Part shown: piece after piece, positions 40,787-49,479 of the stretch
How the letters are laid out: each line of letters starts with the position of its first letter
Position numbering within the stretch: the first letter of the stretch is position 1
Source: CBDCFV01 sp965216425
GTDB taxonomy: Bacteria > Chloroflexota > Dehalococcoidia > Lucifugimonadales > UBA3495
Length of the DNA: 64,000 bases
Direction: 5' to 3'
NCBI GenBank assembly: GCA_965216425.1
Contig: CBDCFV010000007.1
Location: 186,001 to 250,000 of the forward strand
Position numbers and translations under genes: made by a program
Notes under the pieces: generated by a model
Told to the model about the DNA's origin: nothing
The model's input: only the letters and a program-made list of their open reading frames with translations
Database searches by the model: none

Positions 40787-41983
40787 TCAGTCTAACACGG
40801 GCGTGGTCTTGCTGACACCGGATTGCCATTCCGGGCTGGCGCATAGTCCGGCCAGATCGTCTCTAAACTCCCGCCGCTGCCACTGGCGCACTTCCGGAAC
40901 GGTATCGTCCAACAGTTCCCTTCTCCAGGATTCGGGCTCGGTTGCCAACCGCTCCAAGCTGACGGACGGCCATAAAAGCGAAGCGTCCATGCCCAGCATC
41001 GCTGCGCGGTTTGCGAGCAGCGATCTCAGCGCCTTGAACCGGTTGTTCTGTTCGTCGGTGCGTGCTTCAGCACCGTAGGCAACCCGTTGGCGGTGAAACG
41101 CCGGGGCGCTCCAGCCGCGGTTGATGGCGTCGGCAATCTCCCCCACGAACCAGCTTGAAGTATCTTGCGGCAGACGGGCGTTAGCCATCTGCAAAGACCG
41201 TGCGCCGCGCCCTGACTGGGATGGACACTGGGCCAGGGCGATAAGGGTCTCATTGTTCATTACCCGGAACGGCGGCCAATCCAAGCGTTCGGCTTCTTCC
41301 TCCCGCAACGCATACAGCTCCCTGAGCACTGCCAGTTGGCGCGGGTCAAGATGCTGGCTGCCTTTTACCCGCAGGAAAGCGTCCTCCGCAGGGGTGGTGG
41401 CCTCGTACCGCACCTGCTGCACCCGCCTGAACTCCTCTTGAGCCCATTCTGCCCGCCCCAAGGCCTCCAGATTCTTCTTCACCGCCACCGCCAAGCTGGT
41501 CAGGTAACGCACGTCGTTGGCGGCGTACTCCAGTTGCGCCGGCGTCAACGGCCGTTCCGACCAGTCCGAACGCTGCAACGTCCGGCTCTTGGGAAGGTCG
41601 ACGTCCAGATATTGCTTGACCATTGCGCCGAGGTTGGACCGGGGCGCGCCCAGCAGTCTCCCGGACACCTCGGTATCGAAAAGCGACTCACAGGTGAACC
41701 CAAAGTCCTGGTTGAGCCACAGGAGGTCGTTTTCTGCGGAATGAATGACCTTCAGAATAGACCCGTCTTCCAGCGCCTGTCCCAACAGCGACAAGTCTTT
41801 CACAGCCAGAGGGTCTACGATAAACTCCCCGGAATTGGTCCTTAGCTGGATCAAGCATATTTGAAAGCTGTACGCGTGCGAGTGGTTCGTTTCCGTATCC
41901 AGCGCAACCACCCGCGCCCGCAGCAAGCCCTCTGCGGCCCGGTCCCAGCTTGACTGGTCGTTGATGAGATGGACTTCGCTCAA
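40787..41983 (-). CDS. rnd: Ribonuclease D
   Basis: A 398-aa 3'-5' exoribonuclease. The DEDD catalytic core is complete: VVALDTETNHS (Exo I), HSAENDLLWL (Exo II) and an Exo III region with YAANDVRYLTSL. An HRDC domain follows, and the C-terminal part is a second helical region. It trims the 3' ends of tRNA precursors and other stable RNAs in the cytosol. The start is TTG with GGGAGG four bases upstream. Confidence 0.9.
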   Translation of the reverse strand: MSEVHLINDQSSWDRAAEGLLRARVVALDTETNHSHAYSFQICLIQLRTNSGEFIVDPLAVKDLSLLGQALEDGSILKVIHSAENDLLWLNQDFGFTCESLFDTEVSGRLLGAPRSNLGAMVKQYLDVDLPKSRTLQRSDWSERPLTPAQLEYAANDVRYLTSLAVAVKKNLEALGRAEWAQEEFRRVQQVRYEATTPAEDAFLRVKGSQHLDPRQLAVLRELYALREEEAERLDWPPFRVMNNETLIALAQCPSQSGRGARSLQMANARLPQDTSSWFVGEIADAINRGWSAPAFHRQRVAYGAEARTDEQNNRFKALRSLLANRAAMLGMDASLLWPSVSLERLATEPESWRRELLDDTVPEVRQWQRREFRDDLAGLCASPEWQSGVSKTTPVLD

Positions 41984-42090
41984 TTGGCCTCCCGGCTGTT
42001 TTCCTGCTGCCAGCGAGATAAAACGTCGGTTACAGCGACATTATACAGGGACGCGGGTTTCGAGAGTTGGGGCATACGGAGAGGTTTCTT

Positions 42091-42405
42091 TCAGGCTTGG
42101 TATTTCCGGACCGAGGGGAGGATGGCATTGAGTAGCGGGTCGGGTTCAGGGCAGGCGCCTTTGCGACGACAATCCTGCAAGTAGTTGTTGGCCGCACCCA
42201 ATGGGAGAAGCCGGTAACCGGCGTCTATCACCCGGTTGATGAAGGGCTGGATTCCGGGCAACGGCTTTTGGCCGGACTGGGCGACGAACCACTGGTGGCA
42301 AAGGTCCCGGCTCAGGAGGTCCAGCCGGTAGGCGGCCAGTTCGCGGGCCAATTTACGTTGAAGGGCGCGGACGCGGGCCCAGAGGGTATTTATTTCACTT
42401 CGCAT
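42091..42405 (-). CDS. Small basic hypothetical protein
   Basis: A 104-aa protein starting at ATG 42405 with GGGAG upstream. The first 35 residues form an amphipathic, Arg-rich helix (RVRALQRKLARELAAYRLDLL), followed by HQWFVA, PFINRVIDAGYRLLPL and a C-terminal NNYLQDCRRKGACPEPDPLL. The compact pattern of helices suggests a real gene, but I do not recognise the family. The longer frame to 42540 is probably not used. Confidence 0.5.
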   Translation of the reverse strand: MRSEINTLWARVRALQRKLARELAAYRLDLLSRDLCHQWFVAQSGQKPLPGIQPFINRVIDAGYRLLPLGAANNYLQDCRRKGACPEPDPLLNAILPSVRKYQA

Positions 42406-42951
42406 GATGCTCAACTCCCAAGATGGTCTATTTGCCAGATCAGCGGTTGGACCAGATGGTAACGGCGCAGCGGAGCGTGAGGCCGGGAATTTCAGAATCG
42501 CGGACATTTGTGGACATTTCAGGACATTGGGGGAGGGCACCAGAGTCGGAAAGGGTATCGATGCTCCGATTGGGACCGGACAGCTTGGTCATAGAGGTCT
42601 TTTCACTCATCATTCATCGTGTTGCCTCAGTGGCTTTATTGGATTTGTCCACGTCCAATGGGACGTTGAGCAGGACAAGTAATCAAGTAATCAGGACAAG
42701 TAATCAAGTAATATGGTAGAGAGGTGTTTTACGAGCTGGCAAGTGGGAAGTGTCAGTGGGGTGGTGAATTGCTGGATTGGCTCCTGCGACTTTGCTTATG
42801 CGCTGCTTGAAAAATCCCGCTATGGTAACACGACGAGACTTTGTGAGAAAATGGCCGGGGCAACCGGCAGGGCTGCTATGGCGCGGAGTTCTTATCCGGA
42901 TGAGGGTCTCAAGTGTTGCGGCAATGCCCCCATGGATACGCAGGAGGCTGG
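42406..42951. other. Intergenic region with a 21-bp tandem repeat
   Basis: About 545 bases without a credible gene before the CoA-transferase operon. Apart from the tandem repeat at 42671-42712 there is no obvious structure. The upstream SD for the first operon gene (GGAGG) lies at its end. Promoter elements are not clear. Confidence 0.5.
42671..42712. repeat. Exact 21-bp tandem duplication
   Basis: Two identical 21-base units, 42671-42691 and 42692-42712, lie end to end. Each contains CAGGACAAG and two AAGTAAT motifs, giving a nested 8-9-base sub-repeat. It lies in non-coding DNA and has no known role. Confidence 0.85.
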
Positions 42952-44178
42952 ATGGAACCTTTAAAGGGCTTGAGAATTCTCGGTGTAACCGTCTACTTGG
43001 CGGGCCCTTTTGGATTGATGAACCTCGCAAGGCTGGGAGCTGAGGTCATCAAGGTCGAGATTCCCGGCCGGGGCGACCCGGTCCGGGGAAACGGACCTTT
43101 CGCAGGCCCGACCGGCGTCCACAAGGAGCGCCGGAACGACGAGGACCTGTCCACCCGTTTCCTGAAGCGCACCCAGGGGGTGAAGAGCGTTACCATAGAC
43201 CTGAAGACCGAGAAGGGCAAGCAGATGTTCCTGGAACTTGCTCGTCAAAGCGACGTTGTGCTGGAGAACCTGGCGCCGGGTTCGCTGAGGCGCATTGGTC
43301 TGGGTTATGACGAAGTATCCCAGGTCAATCCGGGCATAGTTTACGCTTCCATTTCCGGCTACGGGCAGACCGGCCCCTATGCCGACAAGCCTGCCCATGA
43401 CCCGCAGATACAGGGCATGAGCGGCGTCATGGACATTAACGGTGATGCCGACGGCCCTCCGACCAAGGTTGGTTTCTATATCGGGGATTTGGTTACGCCT
43501 CTCTTTGCCTGCTACTCCATCCTTGCCGCCTTGCGTGAGAGGGACCGCACCGGCAAAGGGCAGTACCTAGATGTATCCATGACAGATACGCTGGTGTCCT
43601 TGATGTTCATGGAGAACCTAGAAGAGAGCATCGCCGATGGCCAGCCTCTCCGCACCGGTAACATCAGCCGCAGCGGGCCCACCGGCCTCTACAGCGCGAC
43701 GGATGGCGACCTCTCTATCACGGTCACCAGCGATGACCAGTGGGCGCGTCTGGCACGTGCCCTTGAAGCCCCGCAACTGCGGGAATACTCCCGATTCGCC
43801 ACCTACGTTTCGCGCACGACCTACGTCGAGGAGGCGCGGGAAGAAATCCAGCGTTTGATAGGCGTGTTCACCTTGGCTGATGCCTTGGAGCGATTGGAGG
43901 CCCACGATGTGCCTTGCGCGGCGGTGCGCACCGCCGAAGAAGTGATGCGCGACCGGCACTTCTGGGACCGGGGCACCCTTCTGCCAATGCGTCACGCTGG
44001 GATGGAAGAAGCCGTTGAAGGCATCGTATCCGGGTTCCCAGTCAAATTCTCGGGCGGGGACCTGCCTCAAATACCCGGCGCACCCACTCTAGGTATGCAT
44101 AACTCCGAAATATTCACTAAGCTGCTTGGTATGGATGAAGCGGAGATAGAAGTTCTGAAAGCCCAAGGAGTGGTGTAG
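42952..44178 (+). CDS. CaiB/BaiF family CoA-transferase (class III)
   Basis: A 408-aa class III CoA-transferase. LKGLRILGVTVYLAGPFGLMNLARLGAEVIKVE is the N-terminal family block; D in AHDPQIQGMSG (about residue 160) corresponds to the catalytic Asp. TGKGQYLDVSMTDTLVSLM follows, and the C-terminal dimer arm has APTLGMHNSE. It moves CoA between short acids such as succinyl-CoA and the substrate acid. AGGAGG is 5 bases before the ATG. First gene of the catabolic operon at 43-48.7 kb. Confidence 0.9.
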   Translation: MEPLKGLRILGVTVYLAGPFGLMNLARLGAEVIKVEIPGRGDPVRGNGPFAGPTGVHKERRNDEDLSTRFLKRTQGVKSVTIDLKTEKGKQMFLELARQSDVVLENLAPGSLRRIGLGYDEVSQVNPGIVYASISGYGQTGPYADKPAHDPQIQGMSGVMDINGDADGPPTKVGFYIGDLVTPLFACYSILAALRERDRTGKGQYLDVSMTDTLVSLMFMENLEESIADGQPLRTGNISRSGPTGLYSATDGDLSITVTSDDQWARLARALEAPQLREYSRFATYVSRTTYVEEAREEIQRLIGVFTLADALERLEAHDVPCAAVRTAEEVMRDRHFWDRGTLLPMRHAGMEEAVEGIVSGFPVKFSGGDLPQIPGAPTLGMHNSEIFTKLLGMDEAEIEVLKAQGVV

Positions 44179-44198
44179 ACCAAATGGAGGATGCTCAA

Positions 44199-45101
44199 GT
44201 GACCGGTAGAGCCGTTCCCGTCAGGTCGGAGCTATTCGTACCCGGCAACAAAGAGGACTGGATACGCAAAGCGCCAAGGTACGGCGCAGATGCGTTGATC
44301 CTGGACTTGGAAGACTCGGTACCTCCGGAGAACAAGTCGGAGGCGCGGGCCATCGTCAGCAGGATGCTTCATGAGTTGGACGGCCGGCGGCCCAAGCTGG
44401 TGGTCAGGGTCAACAGTCTTGAGACTGGATTGACCGGCATGGACTTGGAAGCCGTTACCTGCCCCAACCTTTACTGCGTCCTGCTGCCCAAGGTGCAAGG
44501 GCCGGAAGACGTGGTTGAGGTTGACCACCTGTTGAGCTTTTTCGAACGCAAGGCCGGTATGGAGGTCGGCCAAGTGCTGATCGACCCTGGCTTGGAAACC
44601 GCCGAAGGTATTCGCCGGTCCAATGAGATAGCTCGTTCCTCCGCCCGTGTCGCCCACATGGGCGCCAGCGGCGGCAAGGGCGGCGACACTGCCCGGTCAA
44701 TCGGGTTCGAGTGGACGCCGGAGGGCTTGGAAACGCTTTTCATCCGCTCCAAGGTGCTGGTGGACGTTCGCGCCGCCGGCGTCCCCTATCCGATGAGCGG
44801 CGGTTGGATGGACCTCCACAACCTGGATGGGTTGCGCGAGGCGGCGAGGCAGGCGAAACGGCTGGGTTATACCGGTATGCACCTTATCCACCCTTCCCAC
44901 GTCCCGGTGGTGAACGAGGTCTTCACCCCCTCCCCAGAAGACGTTAAACATTGGAAAGGCTTGATCGAAGCCATGGAAAAGCAACGCGGCGCCGGCGAGG
45001 CTGCTGTGCGTTATGCTGGCGACATGGTTGACATAGCCCACGAGGAGACAGCCCGCGCCATGCTGGTCATGGCCCGGGAAATGGGCGTCGAAGGCGCCTG
45101 A
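44199..45101 (+). CDS. HpcH/HpaI- or CitE-family CoA-ester lyase
   Basis: A 300-aa TIM-barrel lyase of the CitE/malyl-CoA-lyase group. RSELFVPGN starts strand 1; LILDLEDSVP supplies the metal-binding acidic residue, and VVRVNSLETGLTGMDLEA and YCVLLPKVQ continue the barrel. IDPGLETAEGIRRSNEIA carries the second Glu ligand. It cleaves a beta-hydroxyacyl-CoA into acetyl-CoA or glyoxylate-type products. I chose GTG 44199, with GGAGG eight bases upstream; ATG 44184 in frame is the alternative. It follows the CoA-transferase gene by 20 bases. Confidence 0.85.
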   Translation: MTGRAVPVRSELFVPGNKEDWIRKAPRYGADALILDLEDSVPPENKSEARAIVSRMLHELDGRRPKLVVRVNSLETGLTGMDLEAVTCPNLYCVLLPKVQGPEDVVEVDHLLSFFERKAGMEVGQVLIDPGLETAEGIRRSNEIARSSARVAHMGASGGKGGDTARSIGFEWTPEGLETLFIRSKVLVDVRAAGVPYPMSGGWMDLHNLDGLREAARQAKRLGYTGMHLIHPSHVPVVNEVFTPSPEDVKHWKGLIEAMEKQRGAGEAAVRYAGDMVDIAHEETARAMLVMAREMGVEGA

Positions 45102-45131
45102 TATTAAAACGACCCGCGAAGGAGTATAACA

Positions 45132-45323
45132 ATGGCCGGACCCAAGACCAACTACGAAATCGAGCTGAACCCGGACCAGATGGCCTTTCTTACGTCTGCA
45201 AAGGACAAGTACGGGATTCGGGACGAAAGCAAGGTCATGCGCGTCATCGTAGATTACCTGCTGACCACCCCTGGCGTCCACGCGACGGTGTTCGAACAGA
45301 CCCGCTGCCTCCGCTGCGAGTAG
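45132..45323 (+). CDS. 63-aa protein, possible ribbon-helix-helix regulator or zinc-knuckle protein
   Basis: A small protein with a strong SD (GAAGGAG). NYEIELNPDQMAFLTSAKD suggests a beta strand followed by a helix, DESKVMRVIVDYLLT a second helix, and the C-terminus ends CLRCE. The layout resembles CopG/Arc-type ribbon-helix-helix DNA-binding domains with an added CxxC tail. It lies between the CoA lyase and GMC genes in the operon. A regulatory or accessory role is inference; I do not recognise the family with certainty. Confidence 0.6.
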   Translation: MAGPKTNYEIELNPDQMAFLTSAKDKYGIRDESKVMRVIVDYLLTTPGVHATVFEQTRCLRCE

Positions 45324-45456
45324 GGGCTGGCGCCAACGCTCCCGTAAGTCACTCGGCATGATTACATAATCTGTGTTGTTCCTATGCGGCGCTCATAAAT
45401 GCGCCGTTGCTCTTGATTGACCCTTGCAAATTCTGCTGGAGAGGAGACTTGGTCCC

Positions 45457-47010
45457 ATGAAATACGACTATATCGTGGTGGGAGGCGGTTCCGCCGGTTG
45501 CGTTATGGCGACCCGGTTATCCGAGGACACGGGCAAGTCGGTACTGCTTCTGGAAGCGGGGCCCGACTATCCGGACTTTGACCACTTGCCTATCGACCTG
45601 AAGAACGGCAACAACGTCTGGCAGTCGGCCTACGGGCCCCACAGCTGGGACTTGAGAGCCACCGCCACGCCCTTGCAGACTGAGCCGATAGTTGTGCCGA
45701 GGGGCAAGGCAATGGGCGGCTCCAGCTCCATCAACGGCCAGGTAGTTTTCCGAGGCATCCCTGAGGACTACGATAATTGGGCCTCATGGGGCAACGACGA
45801 ATGGCGCTTTACTAATATTCTGGGTTACTTCCGGAAGATGGAGAACGACCGGGACTTCCCCGGCGGCGACTTCCACGGAAACGAGGGACCTTTGCCGGTG
45901 CGCCGCTATAAACGGGAGGAGTGGCTGCCCTTCAACCAAGCCTTTTACGATTCCTGCTTGGCCTTGGGTATCCCGGAAAACTGGGACCAGAACGACCCCG
46001 GATGCAATACTGCCATCTCGCCCCGGCCTCTCAACAACATCGACGGGGTGAGGATGAGCACTTCGCTCACTTACTTGAGCCAAGCCCGCCACCGGTTGAA
46101 CATCACCGTCAGGGGCAACGTCGCCGCCAACCGTGTGCTGTTCGACGGGAACCGCGCCGTGGGTGTCCAGGTCGAGAGTGGCGGCGAGGTTTTCAACATT
46201 GAAGGAGACCAGATCATCCTGTGCAGCGGCACCATAGGGTCGGCCCAAATTCTGCTGCTGTCCGGGGTCGGGCCGGCGGACCACTTGCAGGAAATGGGTA
46301 TCAACCAAGTGCATCAACTGCCGGGAGTGGGCCAGAATTTGCGCGACCATCCGGCTGCCTACATTCTGTTCAAGGGCGTCGGCGAGCCGCCCGACGTGGA
46401 CGCTCCCAACATCCAGGTAGGGCTGCGCTGGAGCGCCGACGACTCCCCTACGCTAGCCGACTTCCAGATAACTCCCACGTTGATGACCAGCGAACATCGG
46501 CCCGCGAGCGTGAGTTTCGAGGGTTCGGAGTTCCACTTCGGCCTCAGCATCGGTTTGCAGAACGCTACCTCCGCCGGTTGGCTGCGGCTGGCGTCCACCG
46601 ATCCGCGAGTGCAGCCTGAGTTGAACTACGACCTCTTCTCTTCCTCCTACGACCGGGAGCGGATGCGGGCGGCGCTGCGGTATTCGCTGCGTATAGCCGA
46701 AGAATCTCCTTTCAAAGACTTCATTATCGAACGGGTCAATCCCGTGGACGCTGACTTGGTCGACGATGCCGCGCTGGATAATTGGATGCTGCGCAATGCC
46801 TATACCCAGCACCATATTTCGGGCACCTGCAAGATGGGCCCGGCGTCGGACGACATGGCCGTGGTCGACCAGTATTGCCACGTCCATGGAATCGACGGGC
46901 TCAGGGTCGTGGACGCGTCGGTAATGCCCGACGTAATTCGCGCCAATACCAACGCCACCACCATCATGATTTCCGAGCGGGTGGCCGATTGGATCAAAGA
47001 GGGCCGGTAG
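45457..47010 (+). CDS. GMC-family FAD oxidoreductase (choline-dehydrogenase-like)
   Basis: A 517-aa GMC oxidoreductase. DYIVVGGGSAGCVMATRLSED (about 4-24) binds the ADP of FAD, GKAMGGSSSINGQ is GMC signature 1, CSGTIGSAQILLLSGVGPADHL is signature 2, and the active-site His pair lies in YTQHHISGTCKMG with the last His/Asn in VIRANTNATTIMI. It oxidises a primary or secondary alcohol to the carbonyl compound. A 45-base leader is excluded on the basis of the family start. Third enzyme in the catabolic operon. Confidence 0.9.
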   Translation: MKYDYIVVGGGSAGCVMATRLSEDTGKSVLLLEAGPDYPDFDHLPIDLKNGNNVWQSAYGPHSWDLRATATPLQTEPIVVPRGKAMGGSSSINGQVVFRGIPEDYDNWASWGNDEWRFTNILGYFRKMENDRDFPGGDFHGNEGPLPVRRYKREEWLPFNQAFYDSCLALGIPENWDQNDPGCNTAISPRPLNNIDGVRMSTSLTYLSQARHRLNITVRGNVAANRVLFDGNRAVGVQVESGGEVFNIEGDQIILCSGTIGSAQILLLSGVGPADHLQEMGINQVHQLPGVGQNLRDHPAAYILFKGVGEPPDVDAPNIQVGLRWSADDSPTLADFQITPTLMTSEHRPASVSFEGSEFHFGLSIGLQNATSAGWLRLASTDPRVQPELNYDLFSSSYDRERMRAALRYSLRIAEESPFKDFIIERVNPVDADLVDDAALDNWMLRNAYTQHHISGTCKMGPASDDMAVVDQYCHVHGIDGLRVVDASVMPDVIRANTNATTIMISERVADWIKEGR

Positions 47011-47047
47011 ATACCCTCGCCATCAATGTAACGGGAGGACTAGATCT

Positions 47048-48703
47048 ATGACCATAAGCGTGGCCACTGGAATCGGGCGTATTCTGAAACAGGAAGGAGT
47101 GGAATGGGTATCGACCTTCCCGGTCTGCAAGGTCAACAACGCCTTGGGGCGGGAAGGCATTCCCATGGTAATGATGCGGGACGACCGTTACGCCGTGGCT
47201 TTGGCCGACGCTTTCTCCCGCATCAACGCCGGCTCTCCCATTGGCGTGGCAACCTTTCAAGGCGGGGTTAACGCGGCCGGCTTGCAGGTAGCCTACGCCG
47301 GTATGGCCCAAGCCTACGAGGACGGTTCGCCGGTGCTTTGCATTACCGACGGCGTGCCAATAGGGGAAACCGAGAACAGCCAGTTCGACGTGACGTCCAG
47401 CTTGAAGTCGGTCTCCAAGTGGTACGGCTATCTGGACAGGCCGGAGCGCCTTCACGAATTCATGCGCCGGGCTTTCACCATGCTGCGCACGGGAAGGCCG
47501 GGGCCGGTGGTGCTGGCCATCCCAGACGCGGACGCCCTTTACGACGAGGCCGCCGACCCCTACCTGCCGGTAACCGGGTGGAAGTCATTGCCCAATCCCG
47601 CTGACGTCGCACACGCCGTCCAACTGCTGTTGGGCGCTCAACACCCGCTGATTTACGCTGGTGAAGGGGTCATATACGCTGGCGCTTCTGCCGAATTGAA
47701 GGAATTGGCGGAGTTGGCGAACGCGCCAGTCATCAGCACTTTGAAAGCCAAGGGAGCTTTTCCCGAAGACCACCCGCTGTTCGTCGGCGTCCGCGGAGAC
47801 CAAGTGGACCACTACTTGAACAAGTGCGACCTGCTGCTGGCAGTCGGCTCCAGCCTGTCGCCCGGAAGATTCAGCCACGGCATCCCCAACGCCGTTAAAA
47901 AGACCATCATCCACTGTACCGTAGACGAGTTGCACGTTAACAAGGCCTACCCGACGGCGGCGGCGCTCATCGGAGACGCCCGATTTACGTTGCAGGCTTT
48001 GAACAAGGAGTTGTCGGATAAAACGTCAGGCAACGGCAGGCCGCCAGGCAACGTGGCGGCGGAGGTCAAGGCGGCCCGGGACGATGCCATGGCCCAATAC
48101 CGCCAAGCTATGGCTTCCACGGACCGGCCCATCAATCCCTACCGGGTCTATGCCGGGTTGATGGAGGCGCTCGACCCTCTCAACTCTTTCGTAACCCACG
48201 AGTCGGGCAACACCCGCGACCAACTCAGCACTGTGTACGACACCCTGGTGCCTCGCGGCTTCCTGGGGTGGGGCAACGTTTCATCGTTGGGGTTCAGCTT
48301 GGCGGCCACCATCGCGGCAAAGATTTCCTTCCCTCAGAAGCACTGCGTGGCCGTGACCGGGGAAGCGGGTCTGGGCTACATGATGGGTAACCTTGAGGTG
48401 GCTCTGCGCCAGAAGCTGAGCATAACGGTAGCGCACGTGAGCAACGGCGGATTCGCTGGATACGGCCCCGGCTTCTGGGGAGACGGCCACGACCCCTTTA
48501 CCCACCATGTACTCGGCTATGACGAAGTTGACATGTCCAGGGTCATAGGGGAGTTGGGTTACCACACGGAACGGGTCACCGAGCCGTCGGAAGTGGTCCC
48601 GGCCCTGAAGCGGGCATTTGCAGCCAACGACTCCGGCCAGCCGGCCTACATCGAATTCATTTGCAGCCAATACCCCATCTACGGCCGGTGGGTGGACCGT
48701 TAG
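47048..48703 (+). CDS. Thiamine-diphosphate enzyme, acetolactate-synthase-like, atypical active site
   Basis: A 551-aa ThDP enzyme with the three-domain layout of acetolactate synthase and benzoylformate decarboxylase. The normal N-terminal catalytic Glu motif (HEQ-like) reads RDDRYAVALADAFSR here, so Asp or Arg replaces Glu. The ThDP/Mg motif GDG-x25-30-N reads GEAGLGYMMGNLEVALRQKL...SNGG, with GEA for GDG. The central domain with PLIYAGEGVIYAG is intact. It may be a decarboxylase or carboligase of a 2-oxo acid, or have an altered mechanism. SD GGGAGG precedes the ATG. Last gene of the operon. Confidence 0.75.
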   Translation: MTISVATGIGRILKQEGVEWVSTFPVCKVNNALGREGIPMVMMRDDRYAVALADAFSRINAGSPIGVATFQGGVNAAGLQVAYAGMAQAYEDGSPVLCITDGVPIGETENSQFDVTSSLKSVSKWYGYLDRPERLHEFMRRAFTMLRTGRPGPVVLAIPDADALYDEAADPYLPVTGWKSLPNPADVAHAVQLLLGAQHPLIYAGEGVIYAGASAELKELAELANAPVISTLKAKGAFPEDHPLFVGVRGDQVDHYLNKCDLLLAVGSSLSPGRFSHGIPNAVKKTIIHCTVDELHVNKAYPTAAALIGDARFTLQALNKELSDKTSGNGRPPGNVAAEVKAARDDAMAQYRQAMASTDRPINPYRVYAGLMEALDPLNSFVTHESGNTRDQLSTVYDTLVPRGFLGWGNVSSLGFSLAATIAAKISFPQKHCVAVTGEAGLGYMMGNLEVALRQKLSITVAHVSNGGFAGYGPGFWGDGHDPFTHHVLGYDEVDMSRVIGELGYHTERVTEPSEVVPALKRAFAANDSGQPAYIEFICSQYPIYGRWVDR

Positions 48704-48741
48704 GGGATTTAACCCCCACCGGAATGGGGTGAGGTGAGGAT

Positions 48742-48787
48742 AGCCACAGCAATGAGGCGCCGTAACTGGCGCCCCTTTGTTGTGGCT
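48742..48787 (+). terminator. Hairpin terminator after the catabolic operon
   Basis: An outer pair AGCCACA (48742-48748) and TGTGGCT (48781-48787) encloses GGCGCC (48756-48761) and GGCGCC (48768-48773) with a six-base loop, and TTTGTTG follows the inner stem. It lies 38 bases past the stop of the ThDP gene and just before the convergent HEPN-like gene, so it could stop both transcripts. Confidence 0.5.
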
Positions 48788-48801
48788 GTCGGTGCGGGTC
48801 C

Positions 48802-49344
48802 CTAATCACTCTCCGAGTGCTCTAGGCTGAAACCAACGTTAGAGTGAGCACCCATCGGGGGTGGTTCCTCCCTTGGCAGACCCAATAGCCGGCGCAACCT
48901 GGATTGTGCGCTCACAGTCGAAATTGTATATGGTCTAGGCGGCAGCACCCGCACCTCGTCTAACTTGGTGAGGAACGTTTCAGCGTCATCTATGGCATAG
49001 GAAATTAGGTCTTCTTCTCTATCGTTCTCGTAGAAGTTCTGGTGCATCGACTCCGCCATTGCCAGATGACCGAAAAAGTCCCTCTGGTCAAATTCGTCTC
49101 CCATGTGGGCAGCGATATCCTTGATGTTTTGGTGCGCCCGGTGATGCCACCCGCGCTGGACCCCGATGGCCTTGAGAGCGTGGGCAACAGCGCCCCAGAC
49201 CTTTTCGGATGCTTGAAGGCCGTCGCCTTTGCTCAACTCGGTTTTGGCTTGCTCCAGGAAATTCCGGCTCATTAGCACATGATCTTCGACGTCGGCATTT
49301 CCGGGAGACGGCTGTCGGGTTGTAGTCAAGTCTCTTCCGTCCAT
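48802..49344 (-). CDS. PaREP1/HEPN-like small protein
   Basis: A 180-aa protein. A helical core at about 24-100, SRNFLEQAKTELSKGDGLQASEKVWGAVAHALKAIGVQRGW, matches the PaREP1/HEPN-like pattern, in which a WGA helix and a following H-R-x-H stretch (HHRAHQNI) are conserved. The N-terminal 20 residues and C-terminal 50 residues are low-complexity or disordered. Related genes act in toxin-antitoxin-like or nucleic-acid-binding contexts, but this one has no partner adjacent. Function unknown. Confidence 0.6.
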   Translation of the reverse strand: MDGRDLTTTRQPSPGNADVEDHVLMSRNFLEQAKTELSKGDGLQASEKVWGAVAHALKAIGVQRGWHHRAHQNIKDIAAHMGDEFDQRDFFGHLAMAESMHQNFYENDREEDLISYAIDDAETFLTKLDEVRVLPPRPYTISTVSAQSRLRRLLGLPREEPPPMGAHSNVGFSLEHSESD

Positions 49345-49479
49345 CGCAGATATTTTACTTGATAATCAGTGAACGGTGGGGTATCGAGCGTCTCCCCCGT
49401 AATTACAAGAAGCAGACTGGCTTGGGTGAGTCACCCGAAGCCTATCTGCTTCTACTTGAGCCCCAAGTTAAAGAGACTC

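Noticed and set aside
45387..45406. Inverted repeat CGGCGC / GCGCCG between the small protein and the GMC gene, considered as a terminator.
   Set aside because: The stem is short with an eight-base loop and no T-run follows; it is more likely incidental, since the operon seems to continue.
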